Assembly: GCF_903914075.1 (NCBI RefSeq)
Contig: NZ_CAIWNQ010000007.1
Location: 147,443-211,442, forward strand
Length of the DNA: 64,000 bases
Direction: 5' to 3'
Source of the DNA: Ruegeria sp. THAF57
GTDB lineage: Bacteria > Pseudomonadota > Alphaproteobacteria > Rhodobacterales > Rhodobacteraceae
Shown here: positions 60,773 to 64,000 of the stretch, one piece after another
How the letters are laid out: each line of letters begins with the position of its first letter
How positions within the stretch are numbered: position 1 is the first letter of the stretch
Made by a program: the position numbers and the translations under genes
The notes under the pieces: model-generated
What the model was told of the DNA's origin: nothing
The model's database searches: none
The model's input: the letters and a program-made list of their open reading frames with translations, nothing else

Positions 60773-63121
60773 ATGAACGACACGATCGACGACCCCAACA
60801 TGGAGGCCCCCGATGGCGGGGGCGAGGTGGCTGAACCGCTGCGCCGCGCGATTGGCGAACGCTATCTGACCTATGCTTTGTCGACCATCATGCACCGGGC
60901 CTTACCGGATGCGCGCGATGGTCTGAAGCCGGTTCACCGGCGAATCCTTTATGCCATGCGTGAGCTGCGACTCAGCGCGACGGGGGGATTCCGTAAGTCG
61001 GCCAAGATTTCCGGCGACGTGATGGGCAACTATCACCCGCATGGTGACGCCGCGATTTACGACGCGATGGCGCGCTTGGCGCAGGACTTTAACGTCCGCT
61101 ATCCGCTGGTCGACGGGCAGGGGAATTTCGGCAATATCGACGGCGATAACCCGGCCGCCTCGCGGTACACCGAGGCGCGGATGACCATCGTGGCCGAGGC
61201 GCTGCTTGAGGGGCTGAACGAAGACGCTGTCGATTTCCGCGACAACTATGACGGTACGCTGACTGAACCTGTCGTGTTGCCGGCACAATTCCCGAACCTG
61301 CTGGCCAACGGGGCCAGCGGTATCGCGGTCGGCATGGCGACGAATATCCCGCCGCATAACATCTCGGAACTCTGTGATGCCTGCCTGCATCTGATCAAAA
61401 CGCCGGATGCGCGCGACGACACATTGTTGAACTACGTGCCCGGTCCGGATTTCCCGACAGGTGGCGTGATCGTCGAGCCGCCCGAGAACATTGCGCAAGC
61501 CTATCGCACCGGACGCGGGTCGTTCCGCCTGCGCTGTAAGTTCGAGGTTGAAGATCTGGGCCGTGGTCAGTGGCAGATCATTGTCACCGAGATTCCCTAT
61601 CAGGTTCAGAAATCCAAGCTGATCGAAAAGATCGCCGAACTGATCCAGACCAAGAAAATCCCGATCCTCGCCGATGTACGCGACGAATCTGCCGATGACA
61701 TCCGCCTGATCCTTGAGCCGCGTTCCAAGAACGTGGACCCCGAGGTGTTGATGGGAATGCTTTATCGCAATTCGGACCTTGAGGTGCGGTTTAGCCTTAA
61801 CATGAACGTGTTGATCGACGGCGTGACGCCCAAGGTCTGCTCGATGAAGGAAGTGCTGCGCGCCTTCCTCGATCACCGGCAAGAGGTCCTGCTGCGTCGT
61901 TCACGTCACCGTATGGCCAAGATCGACCACCGGTTGGAAGTGTTGGAGGGCTTTATCGTTGCCTTCCTGAACCTTGATCGTGTGATTGACATCATCCGCT
62001 ACGACGACGACCCCAAAGCCGCGCTGATGCGCGAGGATTGGGGCATCGACCATGTCCGGGCAACTGATGAGTCCGATTATGTCTCGCCCAAACCGGGCGA
62101 GGGCGAGTTGTCCGAGGTTCAGGTTGACGCGATCCTCAACATGCGCCTGCGCAGTCTGCGCCGTCTGGAAGAGATGGAACTGGTGCGTGAACGCGATGAA
62201 CTGATGCTGGAACGCGCCAACCTCGAAGACCTGCTGGCCGATCCCGCCCTGCAATGGGCCAAGATCGCCGAGCAGTTGAAAGAGACCAAGAAGACCTTCG
62301 GCAAAGACTACGAAGGTGGTGCGCGCCGCACCCAGTTTGCCGAAGCCGGGAACGTCGAAGAAGTGCCACTTGAGGCGATGATCGACAAGGAACCGATCAC
62401 GGTCGTGTGCTCTCAGATGGGGTGGATTCGCGCCATGACGGGTCACATTGACCTGAAGCGTGAGCTCAAGTTCAAGGATGGCGACGGTCCGCGCTTTATC
62501 TTCCATGCGGAAACCACCGACCGTCTGCTGGTGTTTGCGTCGAACGGACGGTTCTACACGGTCAGTGCGGCCAACCTGCCCGGCGGGCGGGGTATGGGCG
62601 AGCCGCTGCGCCTGATGGTGGATCTGCCGAACGAGGCGCAGATTATCGACATCATGATCCATAAGCCGGGGCGCAAACTGCTGGTGGCCTCGGATGCTGG
62701 CAACGGTTTCATGGTGCCAGAGGATGACGTTCTGGCCCAGACCCGCAACGGCAAACAGGTGCTGAACGTCAAGGGAGACGAAACCGCTATGATCTGTAAG
62801 CCGGTCGAAGGCGACCATGTGGCCGTGGTATCCCAGAACGGTAAGTTCCTTGTGTTTCCCGTCGAAGAGCTTCCCGAAATGGGGCGTGGCAAAGGTGTTC
62901 GTTTGCAAAAGTACAATATGGCGCGCGGACGGCAGGGAACACTTGAGCTGGATGGAGGGCTGTCGGACCTCACGACCTTTGACTGGGCAGAGGGGCTCAA
63001 ATGGTCCATGGGAGGGGATAAAACCCGGCATGAGGCCGATATGTCCCAGTGGCTTGCGAAACGCGCCAGCGTTGGGAAAAAGCCGCCATATGGCTTCCCG
63101 AGGGACTATAAATTCTCGTGA
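60773..63121 (+). CDS. parC: DNA topoisomerase IV subunit A
   Basis: This 782-residue subunit cuts and rejoins DNA to unlink daughter chromosomes. The active-site Tyr132 is in ASRYTEARM. The helix corresponding to the quinolone-resistance region reads [14 protein letters not shown], with Ala93 where E. coli ParC has Ser80. The C-terminal pinwheel domain (about 500-740) is present. The length and the short C-terminus identify ParC rather than GyrA; the GyrA box QRRGGKG is absent. The ATG at 60773 gives MNDTIDDPN. parE is not in the window. Confidence 0.95.
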   Translation: MNDTIDDPNMEAPDGGGEVAEPLRRAIGERYLTYALSTIMHRALPDARDGLKPVHRRILYAMRELRLSATGGFRKSAKISGDVMGNYHPHGDAAIYDAMARLAQDFNVRYPLVDGQGNFGNIDGDNPAASRYTEARMTIVAEALLEGLNEDAVDFRDNYDGTLTEPVVLPAQFPNLLANGASGIAVGMATNIPPHNISELCDACLHLIKTPDARDDTLLNYVPGPDFPTGGVIVEPPENIAQAYRTGRGSFRLRCKFEVEDLGRGQWQIIVTEIPYQVQKSKLIEKIAELIQTKKIPILADVRDESADDIRLILEPRSKNVDPEVLMGMLYRNSDLEVRFSLNMNVLIDGVTPKVCSMKEVLRAFLDHRQEVLLRRSRHRMAKIDHRLEVLEGFIVAFLNLDRVIDIIRYDDDPKAALMREDWGIDHVRATDESDYVSPKPGEGELSEVQVDAILNMRLRSLRRLEEMELVRERDELMLERANLEDLLADPALQWAKIAEQLKETKKTFGKDYEGGARRTQFAEAGNVEEVPLEAMIDKEPITVVCSQMGWIRAMTGHIDLKRELKFKDGDGPRFIFHAETTDRLLVFASNGRFYTVSAANLPGGRGMGEPLRLMVDLPNEAQIIDIMIHKPGRKLLVASDAGNGFMVPEDDVLAQTRNGKQVLNVKGDETAMICKPVEGDHVAVVSQNGKFLVFPVEELPEMGRGKGVRLQKYNMARGRQGTLELDGGLSDLTTFDWAEGLKWSMGGDKTRHEADMSQWLAKRASVGKKPPYGFPRDYKFS

Positions 63122-63218
63122 TCGCGCCGCCGCGACAGTCAAATTCCGTCGATGCAGCTTGGCACAAGCCCGGTTGGTGCGCTAAGTCAAAGAAAAACAG
63201 GCCTATCGAGACGAGATC

Positions 63219-63812
63219 ATGTTACGCATTCTAACCTTGATAACCGGATTGACCCTGCTTGGCGCATGCGCGCAAACGCAGCTATACGAAGAGCCCGAGT
63301 CGTTGGGGGAGTTCAAGCTGCGCGTGAACTATGCCTTTGCCGAAAAGGCTGTGCAGGGTCCCGTTTCCCGCGATGCCACGCCGGATGAGTGGACAGCAGC
63401 GATTCAGAACGCCGTGGATGTCCGCCTAGGCCGGTATGAGGGCGCGCAGGAATACGACATCGGCATCAGTCTCGAAGGATACATGCTGGCCCCGCCGGGT
63501 ATTCCGGTCATCTACAACCCCAAAAGCACGGCGATTGTTTTGGTCAACGTCTACGACGTGAAGAACAAGGAATTCCTGGCCAAGGGAAAACAGTTTCAGG
63601 TTCTGGAAGATACGACCGGTGAAAGTGCCCTGACCGGGTCGGGAAATACCCGCACCAGAGAAGAACAAATGAGCGGTCTGGCCCTGAAGGTTGCGGACCG
63701 AGTCGAAGAGTGGTTGGCCGAAGAACATGAAGAGAATGGCTGGTTCCAACGCCGCCCTGACCTGATACAACCTCTCGAATCCGGCGAGCTCACGCAAAAT
63801 CCGGCATCATGA
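63219..63812 (+). CDS. Lipoprotein of unknown function
   Basis: This 197-residue protein has a good lipobox (TLLGAC, Cys17). The mature part begins AQTQLYEEPESLGEFKLRVNYAFAEKAV and has no recognised domain. An acidic C-terminal helix (VADRVEEWLAEEHEENGWF) is conserved-looking. Serine at position +2 is absent (Ala), so outer-membrane sorting is probable. It lies between parC and tuf, a neighbourhood typical for roseobacters, and is likely monocistronic. Confidence 0.75.
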   Translation: MLRILTLITGLTLLGACAQTQLYEEPESLGEFKLRVNYAFAEKAVQGPVSRDATPDEWTAAIQNAVDVRLGRYEGAQEYDIGISLEGYMLAPPGIPVIYNPKSTAIVLVNVYDVKNKEFLAKGKQFQVLEDTTGESALTGSGNTRTREEQMSGLALKVADRVEEWLAEEHEENGWFQRRPDLIQPLESGELTQNPAS

Positions 63813-63884
63813 ACGGGTTTTAACGCAGGATGTGCTTGATTTTCCCCTGCGAACCAAATATCTCGCGCGCGCAGATGTAACCAC

Positions 63885-63899
63885 GGGACCAAGGGTCCC
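63885..63899 (+). repeat. Small hairpin in tuf leader
   Basis: GGGACC-AAG-GGTCCC is a perfect 6-bp stem with a 3-nt loop, 26 nt before the tuf ATG. It may shape the tuf leader or be chance. Confidence 0.35.
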
Positions 63900-63925
63900 C
63901 CAAATCGCAAAAGGGCGCCTGAGGA

Positions 63926-64000
63926 ATGGCAAAGGAAAAGTTTGAGCGTACAAAACCGCACGTCAACATCGGCACGATTGGCCACGTTGACCATGGTAAA
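63926..64000 (+). CDS. tuf: Elongation factor Tu, N-terminal 25 codons only
   Basis: The sequence MAKEKFERTKPHVNIGTIGH followed by VDHGK is the start of EF-Tu, including the beginning of the P-loop GHVDHGKT. The gene runs off the right edge. GAGGA directly abuts the ATG, with AAGGG 11-15 nt upstream as the more usual ribosome site. EF-Tu delivers aminoacyl-tRNA to the ribosome. Confidence 0.97.
   Translation, partial: MAKEKFERTKPHVNIGTIGHVDHGK

Overview
The window looks like chromosomal core DNA of a marine Roseobacter-group bacterium (Alphaproteobacteria, Rhodobacteraceae; Ruegeria-like). This is inferred from protein similarity, not from a marker gene. The pointers are: an F0 ATP synthase operon with both b' and b subunits; a methylsuccinyl-CoA dehydrogenase of the ethylmalonyl-CoA pathway with its long N-terminal extension; a chvI-chvG-hprK-rapZ-EIIA-HPr regulatory PTS cluster; DUF1491 and DUF6473 proteins; frequent GTG and TTG starts; and a Roseobacter-type intergenic element after hbd. 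No rRNA, tRNA, CRISPR array, insertion sequence or prophage was seen. Both ends cut genes: ffh on the left (C-terminus missing) and tuf on the right (only 25 codons present).

Layout. 1-6.4 kb: ffh, a proline-tRNA editing deacylase, an Asp/Glu-racemase-family protein behind a striking leader hairpin, an azoreductase divergent from a LysR regulator, an EamA exporter, a UspA protein and an ArsR regulator. 6.6-9.2 kb: atpI-B-E-F'-F with an intrinsic terminator. 9.2-17.5 kb: a sulfotransferase-like protein, a FadR-type regulator divergent from an aminotransferase, smc, and small exported proteins including an AT-richer polysaccharide-lyase-like gene. 17.6-24 kb: MltB-type transglycosylase, cobD-cobC, a CtrA-box-preceded receiver protein, a glutathionyl-hydroquinone reductase and a PatB-type lyase. 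24-26.5 kb: def, a catalytically dead-looking def paralogue, fmt and two small membrane proteins. 26.5-30.4 kb: the five-gene overlapping ispH operon and a NYN nuclease. 30.5-42 kb: folK, rpoZ, rsh, DUF2062, pdxJ, acpS, lepB, rnc, era, DUF1491 and recO. The rnc-era junction is split by two opposite-strand paralogous secreted proteins.

42-49 kb: two lipoproteins, mcd, a TauE exporter, a MASE1-like membrane protein with a small winged-helix regulator, a candidate small RNA, and pckA. 48.9-54.3 kb: ChvI/ChvG and the nitrogen-type PTS (HprK, RapZ, EIIA, HPr), followed by an acyltransferase. 54.3-58.8 kb: hbd, a DUF6473 protein, etfAB and an ATP:cobalamin adenosyltransferase. 59-64 kb: SDR, SH3 protein, parC, a lipoprotein and the start of tuf.

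How the genes fit together. Several loci converge on C2/C4 acyl-CoA metabolism. Mcd oxidises methylsuccinyl-CoA and would pass electrons to EtfAB. Hbd interconverts acetoacetyl- and 3-hydroxybutyryl-CoA. CobC, CobD and the adenosyltransferase make the adenosylcobalamin needed by ethylmalonyl- and methylmalonyl-CoA mutases. PckA links the C4 products to gluconeogenesis and sits divergently beside the ChvGI/PTS control block. The most promising uncharacterised items are the Cys4 secreted paralogue pair inside rnc-era, the small RNA next to the wHTH/MASE1-like pair, the pseudo-deformylase, the CtrA-linked degenerate receiver, and leader or intercistronic hairpins at the racemase and at atpE.
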